This document shows positions 1 to 7,789 of a stretch of 64,000 bases of DNA, piece by piece. A model generated the notes under the pieces. It was not told the origin of the DNA and searched no databases. It saw only the letters and a program-made list of their open reading frames with translations. Position 1 is the stretch's first letter, and every line of letters begins with the position of its first letter. A program made the translations under genes and the position numbers. This DNA is from Ignavibacteriota bacterium. GTDB lineage: Bacteria; Bacteroidota; Ignavibacteria; Kapaibacteriales; UBA2268. The stretch is from the NCBI GenBank assembly GCA_019637995.1, contig JAHBUQ010000001.1:966381-1030380 (forward strand), in the 5' to 3' direction.

Positions 1-811
1 CGAGTATAATCCATGTATTACCACCATCGGACGAGCGACAAACTAAACTATCACCAGTAATATATGCATCGCCATTTTCGTCAATCATAACAGCCGTCAC
101 ATAATTAATTGGGATTGAGTCTTCCACAGGCAGCCAAGTTAAGCCAAGGTCGTTTGATATATATACAATATTTCCAATTCCAACTGCAATAAAGTTGTTG
201 AATATTTTATTATATGCAGTATAAAATATGCCCCTCCTGAATTCAGCATCATTGATTATAATTCCAGACCAGTCTTTCCCGTTATTTGTTGAACGGGTTA
301 TACCATTGCTGTAAAAAGACATAATTATAACATTATTAGAATCAAAACTAATTTGCGAAAAATTTCGGGTATAAATCGTTTTCCACGTTAGTCCTTTGTC
401 GGTAGAAAGGTGCAATCCGCCATAAAATAATTTAGCATAAATATTCCCATTTGCATCAATTTCAATATTTTCAACATCCATATCAAGAAAATTTGGTTCT
501 CTTAATATTTTAATAAAATTCATATTGGTATCAAATAATGATATGCCTCCGGAAGTATTTCCCAAATAATAATTATTATCCGAATCGAAAGCAATAGCAG
601 AAATTTTTGAAGCAATTTTCTCCCAATTATTTCCATTATCTTTTGAACGGAACAAAAAGGAATTTGAAGAAATTGCAAATAAATTTCCCTGCTTATCTTT
701 GGTAATATAAGACAGTTGCCCGGAGTATGGACCATTTGTCTGTTCCCAAACAGTTTGAGAATTAAGACTTATTGAAACAAGAAACAAAACGAAAAATACT
801 ACATACTTCAT
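1..811 (-). CDS. Secreted BNR/Asp-box repeat protein, 3' part outside window
   Basis: An open frame without a stop reads from an ATG at 811 to the left edge (270 codons seen). A GGAG ribosome site lies 7 bases before the ATG. The first 19 residues (MKYVVFFVLFLVSISLNSQ) are a typical signal peptide. The rest has repeated Asp-box motifs of sialidase/Ycf48-like beta-propellers: STDKGLTWKTI, STNNGKDWSG, SNDLGLTWLPV and SSDGGNTWII. These suggest a cell-surface or secreted beta-propeller. In this genomic setting a type IX sorting domain would be expected at the missing C-terminus, but that part is outside the window. Substrate and role are unknown. Confidence 0.8.
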   Translation of the reverse strand, partial: MKYVVFFVLFLVSISLNSQTVWEQTNGPYSGQLSYITKDKQGNLFAISSNSFLFRSKDNGNNWEKIASKISAIAFDSDNNYYLGNTSGGISLFDTNMNFIKILREPNFLDMDVENIEIDANGNIYAKLFYGGLHLSTDKGLTWKTIYTRNFSQISFDSNNVIIMSFYSNGITRSTNNGKDWSGIIINDAEFRRGIFYTAYNKIFNNFIAVGIGNIVYISNDLGLTWLPVEDSIPINYVTAVMIDENGDAYITGDSLVCRSSDGGNTWIIL

Positions 812-859
812 GATTTTTCTCCATAATTTTTTCTACTTCTTTCAAACTTCTCTCATTAC

Positions 860-892
860 ATTCATCCGATGACTGGCAGTCATCGGATGAAT
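860..892. repeat. Perfect palindrome (15-bp arms, 3-base loop)
   Basis: Arms 860-874 and 878-892 are exact reverse complements around the loop GGC. The element sits between the stop codon at 901 and the next gene. Read on the minus strand it would encode SIHPMTASHRMNV, nearly the peptide (SIHPMTSNHRMNV) encoded by a degenerate copy inside the preceding gene at about 971-1006. It is followed by no T-run, so it is not an obvious intrinsic terminator. Confidence 0.8.
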
Positions 893-900
893 TGATTCCT

Positions 901-2133
901 TCACATCTTCACAAATTTCTCTACACGAGTACCAATTCTAATGAAATACACTCCTGCGGGTAGTTTCTTGACATTCATCCGGTGATTGGAAGTCATAGGA
1001 TGTATTGATTCGGACATTACCTTTATTCCCAACACATCGAATATCTGAATTTTTGAAACTTCGGAAGTTTCCAAAACTTCCGAAGTTTGGATAGTGATGA
1101 AATCGCTTGTGGGATTGGGAAATAAAACTAATTCATTCTTATTTTGATATTCAGTAACATCTGTTGTGGTCATATCAAATTTAGCGATGAAAATTTCCAA
1201 ATTTAAAGATACATCAAAGGTGAAATCACCACCAAAAGAAATAGAATCTGTAAAATCGCCGGATATTATTAACTTATCATTGTTATCAATGCAAAAACTT
1301 CTTGGTGCAATCCACTTTGGTACAGGAATTCCATAAGCTCTTGATATATTGCTTATTGCTTCGGTTTGAATTATAAATATGCCCCTTTTATCTAAACCTA
1401 AAATCTCTTCTTTTCTACTATTGAATTTTTTCCCTTCCTGTATTTTTCCATAAACATAGCATCTATTTTTATGAGCTTTCAAGTATGAAAATTCTAAACC
1501 ACCTACTGAACCAGCAATTGTCTCAGCCCAGATACATTTACCGTCCCTATCGTGTTTTGTTATGAATGACGCTCCGTTGTATCCGGCATCTATTTCAAAA
1601 CCATTATCTAAAAGTATTTTGCCATTTGAAATGTTTCCAACAAAATAAAAATTTCCTAATTCATCTAAATCAAAATCGGAAATTCCTAAGCCTGAATGAT
1701 TTACCAATTTTGTAAAATCAAATGTTTTTGCCCACAGCAATTTTCCATTTTCATCATATCTTACCATCAGCCATTTATTAACAGCATTTTTATTTTCAAA
1801 ACTAATTGAATCTTCAATAATAACCGAGTTTGAAAAAGACATGATAACATTCATATTATTATCAGAGTCAGTCTTAATAGCAGGAATATATACTGAATTT
1901 GTACTGTCATTTTCAACTGCTGAAGTGAAGTTTTTAGTGTAAATGAGGTCGCCATTTTTACTGTATTTAGCTATAAAATGACCTAATTCTCCATTTTTAG
2001 TATATTTTTCATTTTCGATATGCAGAGTGTCACTTATATACTCTCCTGCTAATATTACATTACCTGCATTATCAACTGTTAAATTTGTAGGGTTGTCAGC
2101 ATATTTACTTCCCATAGTTTTAGCCCATAACAA
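901..2133 (-). CDS. C-terminal part of frameshifted T9SS-secreted protein
   Basis: This frame holds the larger C-terminal part of an exported protein whose N-terminus lies in another frame (2079-2576). The two read as one protein if a single base is restored near 2154: FI(A)KFDTDGKLLWAKT continues the repeat pattern. The body is built of beta-propeller-like units of the type GNFYFVGN, IIIAKFD and GKLLWAKTF, comparable to SBBP/lactonase-like repeats. The last ~75 residues (LFPNPTSDFITIQ to VYFIRIGTRVEKFVKM) are a type IX secretion C-terminal sorting domain. That domain contains two palindrome-encoded stretches. Whether the break is mutation or assembly error cannot be told from the sequence. 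Function unknown. Confidence 0.75.
   Translation of the reverse strand: MLWAKTMGSKYADNPTNLTVDNAGNVILAGEYISDTLHIENEKYTKNGELGHFIAKYSKNGDLIYTKNFTSAVENDSTNSVYIPAIKTDSDNNMNVIMSFSNSVIIEDSISFENKNAVNKWLMVRYDENGKLLWAKTFDFTKLVNHSGLGISDFDLDELGNFYFVGNISNGKILLDNGFEIDAGYNGASFITKHDRDGKCIWAETIAGSVGGLEFSYLKAHKNRCYVYGKIQEGKKFNSRKEEILGLDKRGIFIIQTEAISNISRAYGIPVPKWIAPRSFCIDNNDKLIISGDFTDSISFGGDFTFDVSLNLEIFIAKFDMTTTDVTEYQNKNELVLFPNPTSDFITIQTSEVLETSEVSKIQIFDVLGIKVMSESIHPMTSNHRMNVKKLPAGVYFIRIGTRVEKFVKM
971..1006 (-). repeat. Degenerate in-gene copy of the 860-892 palindrome
   Basis: The segment resembles the 860-892 element but its arms match at only about 11 of 15 positions. It lies inside the sorting-domain coding region and encodes SIHPMTSNHRMNV in frame. 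Confidence 0.6.
1056..1088. repeat. Perfect coding palindrome in the T9SS sorting domain
   Basis: Arms 1056-1070 and 1074-1088 (AAACTTCGGAAGTTT and its exact reverse complement) flank the loop CCA. Each arm is itself almost a palindrome. On the minus strand the region encodes TSEVLETSEVSK in the sorting domain of the frameshifted gene, so the palindrome is translated. Confidence 0.8.
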
Positions 2134-2576
2134 CTTACCATCTGTATCAAATTTTCAATGAATATATCGTCATTACCCTCTCCTTTGAGCTCAACTCCAT
2201 TACTAAATTTCATGCCAGATGATTCAAATCTGCTGCTTACATAGAAATTACCTTCATTGTCTGAAGCCAAAAATAATTCAATACTCGTAGTTGAAATATA
2301 AATTCGATCAACCCAAATGCACTTCCCATCAGGTGAATACTTTGCTATGAAATAACTGTTCTTCCAGTCCTTTATAAGTTTGATACCATTATTAAAATAA
2401 AGTGTATCTGATGAATAGTAGCCGACAACAAAAATATTACCATCATTATCTGTATCAATCACTGCTGAACTCTCCCAATCGAATCCACGAATCAATTCAG
2501 CCCACTCGACTTGCTGAGCATCCATTTTTGAAAACAACGAAAATGCTATTATCAATAAAAGGCAAAATCTTTTCAT
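2079..2576 (-). CDS. N-terminal part of frameshifted T9SS-secreted protein
   Basis: This is the start of the protein that continues at 901-2133. I place the start at 2576 (MKRFCLLLIIAFSLFSKMDAQ, a signal peptide) because AAGGAG lies just upstream of that ATG; an earlier in-frame ATG at 2633 would add 19 unneeded residues. The body has the repeat style VDTDGNIFVVGYYSSDT and YFIAKYSPDGKCIWVDR. At about residue 140 the frame leaves the repeat pattern (FIENLIQMVSC), whereas the next frame continues it. One missing base, probably the C of a GCA codon between 2153 and 2156, explains the break. The residues encoded at 2079-2150 are therefore probably not native. Confidence 0.7.
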   Translation of the reverse strand: MKRFCLLLIIAFSLFSKMDAQQVEWAELIRGFDWESSAVIDTDNDGNIFVVGYYSSDTLYFNNGIKLIKDWKNSYFIAKYSPDGKCIWVDRIYISTTSIELFLASDNEGNFYVSSRFESSGMKFSNGVELKGEGNDDIFIENLIQMVSCYGLKLWEVNMLTTLQI

Positions 2577-2836
2577 ATTCCACTCCTTTTGTAGTACATT
2601 ATTTGTACTAAAAACTTTTTTCATAATTGTCAAAAAGTCAATTGCAATATAATAAAAAATTGATTATTTTAAAATGAAAATTTCTATTTTTAATTCAAAA
2701 TATACAATTCGATATTTCTATATTAACGAATATCATATTTTATCTAACAGATTTTTTTAATTTTCTTCAATTATTCACAAATTCTTAAAATAATATTTCT
2801 TAAAATACGAATAAGACTATGTGAATGTAGTACAAA

Positions 2837-3253
2837 TTGCTAATTAATACTTTGAATACAAGTTCGGATGTAACAACTAATGGAATCAGAGTAAGGGTAT
2901 TTCCCCAGTACATACCTGCGAGTCAAACTCCCGGAGATGGCAGGTATTATTTTGCTTATACTGTAATTATTTCAAATGTAGGCTCTGACTGGGCTAAACT
3001 TCTTTCGCGACACTGGATAATTATTAATTCAGAAGGTGATCCTGAAGAAGTAATCGGTGAAGGAGTTGTTGGCTATTTTCCGGAGCTGAATCCTGGTGAA
3101 TCATTCACATACACGAGTTTTTGCCCCCTTAACACCGAATGGGGCACCATGGAAGGCGAATATCAATTTGTTGGCAAAAGCGGAGAAATGTTTGTTGCCA
3201 AAATTGGTAGATTTTATCTTGTTAACTCTACTGATATAGAGGTCGGCGAATGA
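2837..3253 (+). CDS. apaG: ApaG (DUF525) domain protein
   Basis: The protein matches ApaG over its length (138 aa; family about 125): RVRVFPQYIP at the N-terminus, then RHWIIINSEGDPEEVIGEGVVG and NPGESFTYTSFCPLNTEWGTMEGEYQF. ApaG is an immunoglobulin-like beta-sandwich protein linked to Co/Mg resistance and to diadenosine tetraphosphate metabolism; its exact activity is unsettled. The start is odd: the frame upstream reads ATG TGA ATG TAG, so only TTG codons (2837 or 2852) can start it. The gene overlaps the next one by 4 bases (ATGA), so the two are probably translated together. Confidence 0.9.
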   Translation: MLINTLNTSSDVTTNGIRVRVFPQYIPASQTPGDGRYYFAYTVIISNVGSDWAKLLSRHWIIINSEGDPEEVIGEGVVGYFPELNPGESFTYTSFCPLNTEWGTMEGEYQFVGKSGEMFVAKIGRFYLVNSTDIEVGE

Positions 3254-3813
3254 TAAATTCAATCGGCAATTATTATCCCGATATTTCTGTTACAAGAGTT
3301 AGAAGCACATATGGATTTACAGATGTTGATGAAAATAAAATTGCCAATACTAAATTTACCGATAAATTAAGTGAAGATAAATTTACAAAATCAAATAATT
3401 CTGCTGATGAATTATCAAGCGAAGAAAAGAAATTAGTCGAACGTTTGAAGCGAATCGAGCAGCAGGTAATAGCCCACGAGCAGGCACATATTGCCGCAGG
3501 AGGAGGTCTTGTAAGGGGTGGTGCTTCTTACAGCTATCAATCAGGACCTGACGGGAAGCGTTACATAGTTGGCGGAGAGGTTCAAATTGATGCTTCTCCT
3601 TTGCCTGATGACCCTGAAGGCACTATTTCGAAGATGCAACAAGTCAGACGTGCTGCTTTAGCTCCATCTGACCCATCGCCTCAGGACAGAGCTGTCGCAA
3701 ATGAAGCATCAAAAAATGAGATGAGTGCAAGAATGGAATTATCCCGCATGCAAATGGAAAAATTCAACAGTAATTTGAATATAACACCTGAATTTGTAAA
3801 TGCCTATGCTTAA
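3250..3813 (+). CDS. Putative metalloprotease, SprA-related (CJM1_0395-type) family
   Basis: The 187-residue protein has the zinc-peptidase signature HEQAH at residues 76-80, inside the family hallmark VIAHEQAHIAAGG. It is followed by GGASYSYQSGPDGKRYIVGGEVQID and a C-terminal PEGTISKMQQVRRAALAP / PSPQDRAVANEA stretch typical of the SprA-related/putative catalase family. The first 55 residues are low-complexity and poorly conserved. There is no signal peptide. It starts inside the apaG stop (ATGA overlap). The HExxH suggests hydrolase activity, but no substrate is known for this family. Confidence 0.75.
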   Translation: MINSIGNYYPDISVTRVRSTYGFTDVDENKIANTKFTDKLSEDKFTKSNNSADELSSEEKKLVERLKRIEQQVIAHEQAHIAAGGGLVRGGASYSYQSGPDGKRYIVGGEVQIDASPLPDDPEGTISKMQQVRRAALAPSDPSPQDRAVANEASKNEMSARMELSRMQMEKFNSNLNITPEFVNAYA

Positions 3814-3952
3814 TGTCTTTAGATGTATCGGATATGAATTTAGTGTATAATAATATTATATATTAAAATTATTTAAAAATAAAAATTATACTTACAAGTT
3901 AAGTAATAAAATTCAGAATTACTATTTAGTAAACTATTAAAGAGGAGTTATA

Positions 3953-4585
3953 ATGTCAGCATTAGTTTTAAATATACATCAGGAAACCCCTGAAGCTAAT
4001 AAAATCGAGAAAGTAGTATCAGCAATTCGCGATGGAGCCGTAATTCTCTACCCTACAGATACACAATTTACTTTGGGTTGCGCCTTATCAAATAAGGAGG
4101 CAATCTCCAGACTTCGTAGCATTAGACAGCTTCCTGATAATCAGTCTCTTACTTTTCTTTGCGACTCATTATCAAATGTTTCGGAATTTGCTAAAGTCAG
4201 TGATGAGGCATATAAACTAATCAAACGATTGATACCCGGACCTTATACATTTATTCTTCCGGCATCAAAACTTGTCCCAAAATTTGCCCAGAATCCTAAG
4301 CGCTTAACTGCCGGTATAAGAGTTCCACAAAATAATTTGTCTCAGGCATTATTGAAATCGCATGGCTTTCCGATAATTTCAATTTCAGCAAAATTACCTG
4401 ACAAGAATTTCGAGCATCCTGATGAAATTATTGAAGCTTTCTCAAAGTTTGTTGATATTGCTGTAAGCTCCGATAAATATTCTTTCGAAGGCGAGTCAAG
4501 TATTATTGATTTAACTAGCGATGAATTCCAGATACTTAGAGAAGGTGCAGGAATGAGCAAATTACGTGAATTTATAAATGAATAA
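3953..4585 (+). CDS. tsaC: L-threonylcarbamoyladenylate synthase, YrdC/TsaC family
   Basis: This enzyme makes threonylcarbamoyl-AMP from threonine, bicarbonate and ATP, the first step of the t6A37 tRNA modification. The YrdC-domain pattern is clear: AVILYPTDTQFTLGCAL near residue 27, LPDNQSLTFLCDSLS, RLIPGPYTFILPA, and LTAGIRVPQN. At 210 residues it is the short form without the extra Sua5 domain. The related YciO branch cannot be excluded by eye. AGAGGAG lies 6 bases upstream of the ATG. A terminator follows, so it is probably monocistronic. Confidence 0.88.
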   Translation: MSALVLNIHQETPEANKIEKVVSAIRDGAVILYPTDTQFTLGCALSNKEAISRLRSIRQLPDNQSLTFLCDSLSNVSEFAKVSDEAYKLIKRLIPGPYTFILPASKLVPKFAQNPKRLTAGIRVPQNNLSQALLKSHGFPIISISAKLPDKNFEHPDEIIEAFSKFVDIAVSSDKYSFEGESSIIDLTSDEFQILREGAGMSKLREFINE

Positions 4586-4593
4586 TTTCTTGC

Positions 4594-4656
4594 ATACGGC
4601 TTCGTTAAGATTTAATAGTAAAACTGATATAATTCTGCGAAGCCGTATATTTTTTT
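4594..4656 (+). terminator. Intrinsic terminator after tsaC
   Basis: An 11-bp stem (ATACGGCTTCG, 4594-4604, with its complement 4638-4648) is followed by a run of seven T at 4650-4656. The loop is long (33 bases). Confidence 0.65.
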
Positions 4657-4689
4657 GTAGAGAAAATATATAAATAAAATTGATTTCAA

Positions 4690-5175
4690 ATGTCAAAAGA
4701 AAAATTTCCGGTTACACCCGCAATCAGATTTTTGAGGGATAATAAGGCAGCTTATGATGAATATCTTTATGAATATAAAGAGCATGGCGGCACAGCACAA
4801 TCAGCTGAGGAATTAGGTGTTGATGAACACAATGTAGTGAAGACCTTAATTTTCAAATCCGACAGAGATATTATCTGCGTACTGCAACATGGAGATTTGG
4901 AGGTTTCTGTCAAAGAGCTTGCACGTCAGATAGGTTCTAAATTGATAGAGCAGTGCGACGAAAAAACGGCTTTTAATCACACGGGTTATAAATTTGGTGG
5001 GACAAGTCCATTCGGGCTTAGAAAGAAAACTAATATTTATGCCGAAAGTACAATTTTGAACTTAGATAAGATTTATATAAATGGTGGTAAGCAAGGTTTT
5101 TTAATAGGTATAAATCCTGATTTACTGATTAAATTATTGAATGTTTACCCTGTTGATGTGGCAATTATAAAATAG
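4690..5175 (+). CDS. YbaK/EbsC-family aminoacyl-tRNA deacylase
   Basis: The 161-residue protein is a complete YbaK domain, the freestanding editing factor that hydrolyses mischarged tRNAs such as Cys-tRNA(Pro). Family landmarks are AEELGVDEHNVVKTLIFKSD, the LEVSVKELARQIG stretch, FNHTGYKFGGTSPFGLRKK near the C-terminal third, and INGGKQGFLIGINP. YbaK (bacterial Cys-tRNA deacylase) is more likely than ProX because of its length and the GGTSPFG motif. It lies 6 bases upstream of the WG-repeat gene in the same direction. Confidence 0.88.
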   Translation: MSKEKFPVTPAIRFLRDNKAAYDEYLYEYKEHGGTAQSAEELGVDEHNVVKTLIFKSDRDIICVLQHGDLEVSVKELARQIGSKLIEQCDEKTAFNHTGYKFGGTSPFGLRKKTNIYAESTILNLDKIYINGGKQGFLIGINPDLLIKLLNVYPVDVAIIK

Positions 5176-5181
5176 GAAATT

Positions 5182-6264
5182 ATGAAGAAATTTTTGCAAA
5201 TATTATTAGTATCAATCATCTTTGCCAATATTGGCAATGCAATTTCGAAGCCTTTAGCAGCGTATAAAGTAGATAATCTATGGTATATAATTGATGAGGA
5301 AGGTAAAGCAATATTCAATCCGATAAATTTAAAATTTGTAGCAGGCTACTCAGAAGGATTCTATAAAGTTTACCTCGAAATTGATAGTATCAAAATCTGG
5401 GGCTTTATGAACGACAAAGGTGAAGTTGCAGTTCCTATGTGTGATGACGTCAGGTTATTCCGAAATGGAATGGCGATGATTAGCGATTTGATTGACAAAG
5501 ATTCAGAGCTCCGTTTATTCGGATTTATAAACAAAGAAGGGAAAATGATTGTCCCAAAAGAATTTTTAGATGCTGTTGATTATTCCGAAGGTCTGGCATG
5601 GGTAATGAATCGTGACTACCGCGGTTATGTGGATACAACCGGAAAAATGGTAATACCTTGGGATACAACCGGATTTGGCTCTGCTTTCAATGAGGGATTA
5701 GCCGCAATGACAAATAAAGATGACAGATTTGGATTTATTAATAAAAAGGGTGAAGTTGTTATTCCATACCAATATGATGAAGTAACAAATTTTGTCAACG
5801 GACTTGCAAGGGTTAATATTCTTGGTAAATGGGGATTTATTAATCAAAAAGGTGAACTCGAAATAGAAGCTGATTATGATTTTGCACTTGATTTCGTCGA
5901 AGGTTTCTGTTTTGTCGGAGTTCCGGAGAGAAATGCCACAAACTATAAGCCGAATTGGGGTATAATCAATCGTGGCGGTGGCAAAGTTGTAGATTTCCGT
6001 TATGAGGATATAAGAGATTTCCATCAAGGTCTTGGAGCAGTTCTCGAAGATGGCAAATGGAAAATTATTGACTATTTTGGAAATAAAGTAGTAGAAAAGG
6101 AATTTGATAATATTGAGTCATTCAGAGATGGTCTGGCTTGGGCTGTAGATGGTGATAAATCAGGCTTCATTGACCCTACGGGTGAATTTAATATAGTCAT
6201 ACCAGAAGAAGCTGAAGTGCTTCTGGATTTAAGACTCAATAAATTAGTTAAAAACAAAAAGTAA
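5182..6264 (+). CDS. Exported WG-repeat protein
   Basis: After a signal peptide (MKKFLQILLVSIIFANIGNA) the protein is almost entirely WG (KWG) repeats. About eight units have the form WGFINKKGEVVIPYQYDEV-NFVNGLA, for example near residues 70, 110, 180, 215, 260 and 320. Such repeats form beta-rich scaffolds and are widespread in Bacteroidota; no enzymatic activity is established. The likely location is periplasm or surface. No type IX sorting domain is visible at the C-terminus (LDLRLNKLVKNKK). A bidirectional terminator follows. Confidence 0.85.
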   Translation: MKKFLQILLVSIIFANIGNAISKPLAAYKVDNLWYIIDEEGKAIFNPINLKFVAGYSEGFYKVYLEIDSIKIWGFMNDKGEVAVPMCDDVRLFRNGMAMISDLIDKDSELRLFGFINKEGKMIVPKEFLDAVDYSEGLAWVMNRDYRGYVDTTGKMVIPWDTTGFGSAFNEGLAAMTNKDDRFGFINKKGEVVIPYQYDEVTNFVNGLARVNILGKWGFINQKGELEIEADYDFALDFVEGFCFVGVPERNATNYKPNWGIINRGGGKVVDFRYEDIRDFHQGLGAVLEDGKWKIIDYFGNKVVEKEFDNIESFRDGLAWAVDGDKSGFIDPTGEFNIVIPEEAEVLLDLRLNKLVKNKK

Positions 6265-6286
6265 ACGAAAGCAACCAATACCAAAA

Positions 6287-6320
6287 ACAAAAGGCTGTGA
6301 TTAATCTCACAGCCTTTTGT
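6287..6320. terminator. Bidirectional terminator between WG gene and tRNA-Leu
   Basis: A 14-bp perfect stem (ACAAAAGGCTGTGA, 6287-6300, and complement 6307-6320) with a 6-base loop is T-rich at the 3' side in both directions. It separates a plus-strand gene from the minus-strand tRNA. Confidence 0.75.
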
Positions 6321-6323
6321 TTG

Positions 6324-6408
6324 TACTCAGAGGGGGAATCGAACCCCCACGGGCGTAAAGCCCACAGGATTTTAAGTCCTGTGCGTCTACCAATTCCGCC
6401 ACCTGAGC
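6324..6408 (-). tRNA. tRNA-Leu (anticodon TAA)
   Basis: An 85-base cloverleaf folds on the minus strand. The acceptor GCTCAGG pairs with TCTGAGT (one G-T pair at each end). The D-arm is GCGGAATTGGTAGACGC. The anticodon stem CAGGA/TCCTG encloses loop CTTAAAA with anticodon TAA. There is a class II variable arm (TGGGCTTTACGCCCG) and a T-arm GGGGGTTCGATTCCCCC. The discriminator is A and CCA is not encoded. It reads UUA and UUG codons. A possible TAnnTTTG -7 box (TATTTTTG, 6425-6432 reversed) lies 16 bases upstream. Confidence 0.96.
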
Positions 6409-6500
6409 ATCCGAAATAGGAATACAAAAATAACACTTTTTTGTGAATTGAAAAAATATTTTTTCAATAATGATGAATTTTGATAAAATATGCATTAGAT

Positions 6501-6534
6501 TTTGATTAGATATATATATTTATTATTACTTTTG
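6501..6534 (+). promoter_or_regulatory. Possible Bacteroidetes-type promoter for hemW
   Basis: TTTG at 6501-6504 and TACTTTTG at 6527-6534 fit the -33/-7 elements of the Bacteroidetes housekeeping sigma factor, although the 22-base spacer is longer than the usual 19-21. The hemW ATG is only 4 bases after the -7 box, which would give a leaderless or nearly leaderless transcript. Confidence 0.45.
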
Positions 6535-6538
6535 AACT

Positions 6539-7681
6539 ATGAAAAAATACGGCATATATATACATTTTCCATATTGCGTGCATAAGTGTTCCTATTGCGA
6601 TTTTTATTCTATTGAAAATCTCAACTCAAGAAATAAATTCACAAAACTGCTCACCAAAGAAATTGAAATGAAGTTCGCTGAATTTAGTGATGAAATTCTA
6701 GTGGATTCAATTTTCATAGGTGGAGGCACACCTTCACTGATGAAACCACATCATATCGAACCGGTGTTTAAAATAATCAGAGATAATGTGACACTTACTT
6801 CAGATTGCGAAATAACTATGGAATGCAATCCGGGTACTATAGATGTTAAATTCCTCACTGTTTATAAAGAGCTGGGTGTAAACAGGATAAGTTTTGGTGT
6901 TCAATCCTTTATTGAAGCAGAATTGAAATTTCTGGAACGCATTCATTCTAAAGATGATATTGCAAAGTCTGTTAAATTGGCAAGAGAAGTTGGATTCTCG
7001 AATATCAGTATTGATTTAATGTTCGCACTTCCTAATCAAACTCCTGATAATTGGTATTACAATCTAAATAAAGCAATTGAACTTGAAACAAATCATATAT
7101 CCGCATACAGTCTGATTTATGAACCCGGAACTCCTCTATATGAAGATTATAAATCAGGAAAAATAGTTCCTCAAAACGATGAAAGTGATTCTGAGCTTTA
7201 TTTCATGACAAATGAGGTGCTATCAAAAGCAGGTTTTATGCAATATGAAGTATCCAATTATGCAAAATCGGGCAGTAAATGCAGGCATAATTTAAGATAT
7301 TGGAGTGGTGATGAATATTTCGGATTCGGTCCTTCAGCACATAGTTATATCGGTGAAAGAAGAGCCTGGAATTACAGAAGTAACGACAAATATTTCCAAT
7401 CTCTTGAAAATGGGAATTTCCCGATTGAAGGGTTTGAAGATTTAAGTAGGAACCAGATGATTTTTGAAAAAATTTATTTAGGTCTTCGAGCCGAAGGAAT
7501 AAATTTTGATGAATTTGCAAATTTCTATAAAATTGATTTATTTAAATGTCATAGAAATTATATCGAGAAATTAATTTCAGAAGGATTTGCAGAATTAAAT
7601 AGCGGAATTTTGAAGCTCACAAATAAAGGGTATTTTACCGGAGATAATATCACGGTAAAGTTTGCATCTGCAATTGAGTAA
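6539..7681 (+). CDS. hemW: Radical SAM heme chaperone HemW
   Basis: This protein is homologous to coproporphyrinogen III dehydrogenase, but its family (HemW) carries heme to target proteins rather than oxidising porphyrinogen. The radical SAM cluster motif CVHKCSYC (Cys 13, 17, 20) is followed by GGGTPS and by TMECNPGTI, NRISFGVQSF and the C-terminal HemN-like region (RHNLRYWSGDEYFGFGPSAHS). The CxxxCxxCDF form without a fourth Cys fits HemW better than HemN. Length 380 is normal for the family. There is no ribosome-binding site. Confidence 0.92.
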   Translation: MKKYGIYIHFPYCVHKCSYCDFYSIENLNSRNKFTKLLTKEIEMKFAEFSDEILVDSIFIGGGTPSLMKPHHIEPVFKIIRDNVTLTSDCEITMECNPGTIDVKFLTVYKELGVNRISFGVQSFIEAELKFLERIHSKDDIAKSVKLAREVGFSNISIDLMFALPNQTPDNWYYNLNKAIELETNHISAYSLIYEPGTPLYEDYKSGKIVPQNDESDSELYFMTNEVLSKAGFMQYEVSNYAKSGSKCRHNLRYWSGDEYFGFGPSAHSYIGERRAWNYRSNDKYFQSLENGNFPIEGFEDLSRNQMIFEKIYLGLRAEGINFDEFANFYKIDLFKCHRNYIEKLISEGFAELNSGILKLTNKGYFTGDNITVKFASAIE

Positions 7682-7789
7682 TTATAAAAACTATAATATC
7701 TGAAATAAATAATCTAAAATTTTTATATTTCAAAATTTTTAGTTAAAATTGTAATTATTGTAAATTCAAATTATAAAAAGGAAATTATT

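Noticed and set aside
860..892. Palindrome at 860-892 as an ordinary terminator
   Set aside because: No T-run follows on either strand, and the sequence is related to a coding segment inside the gene.
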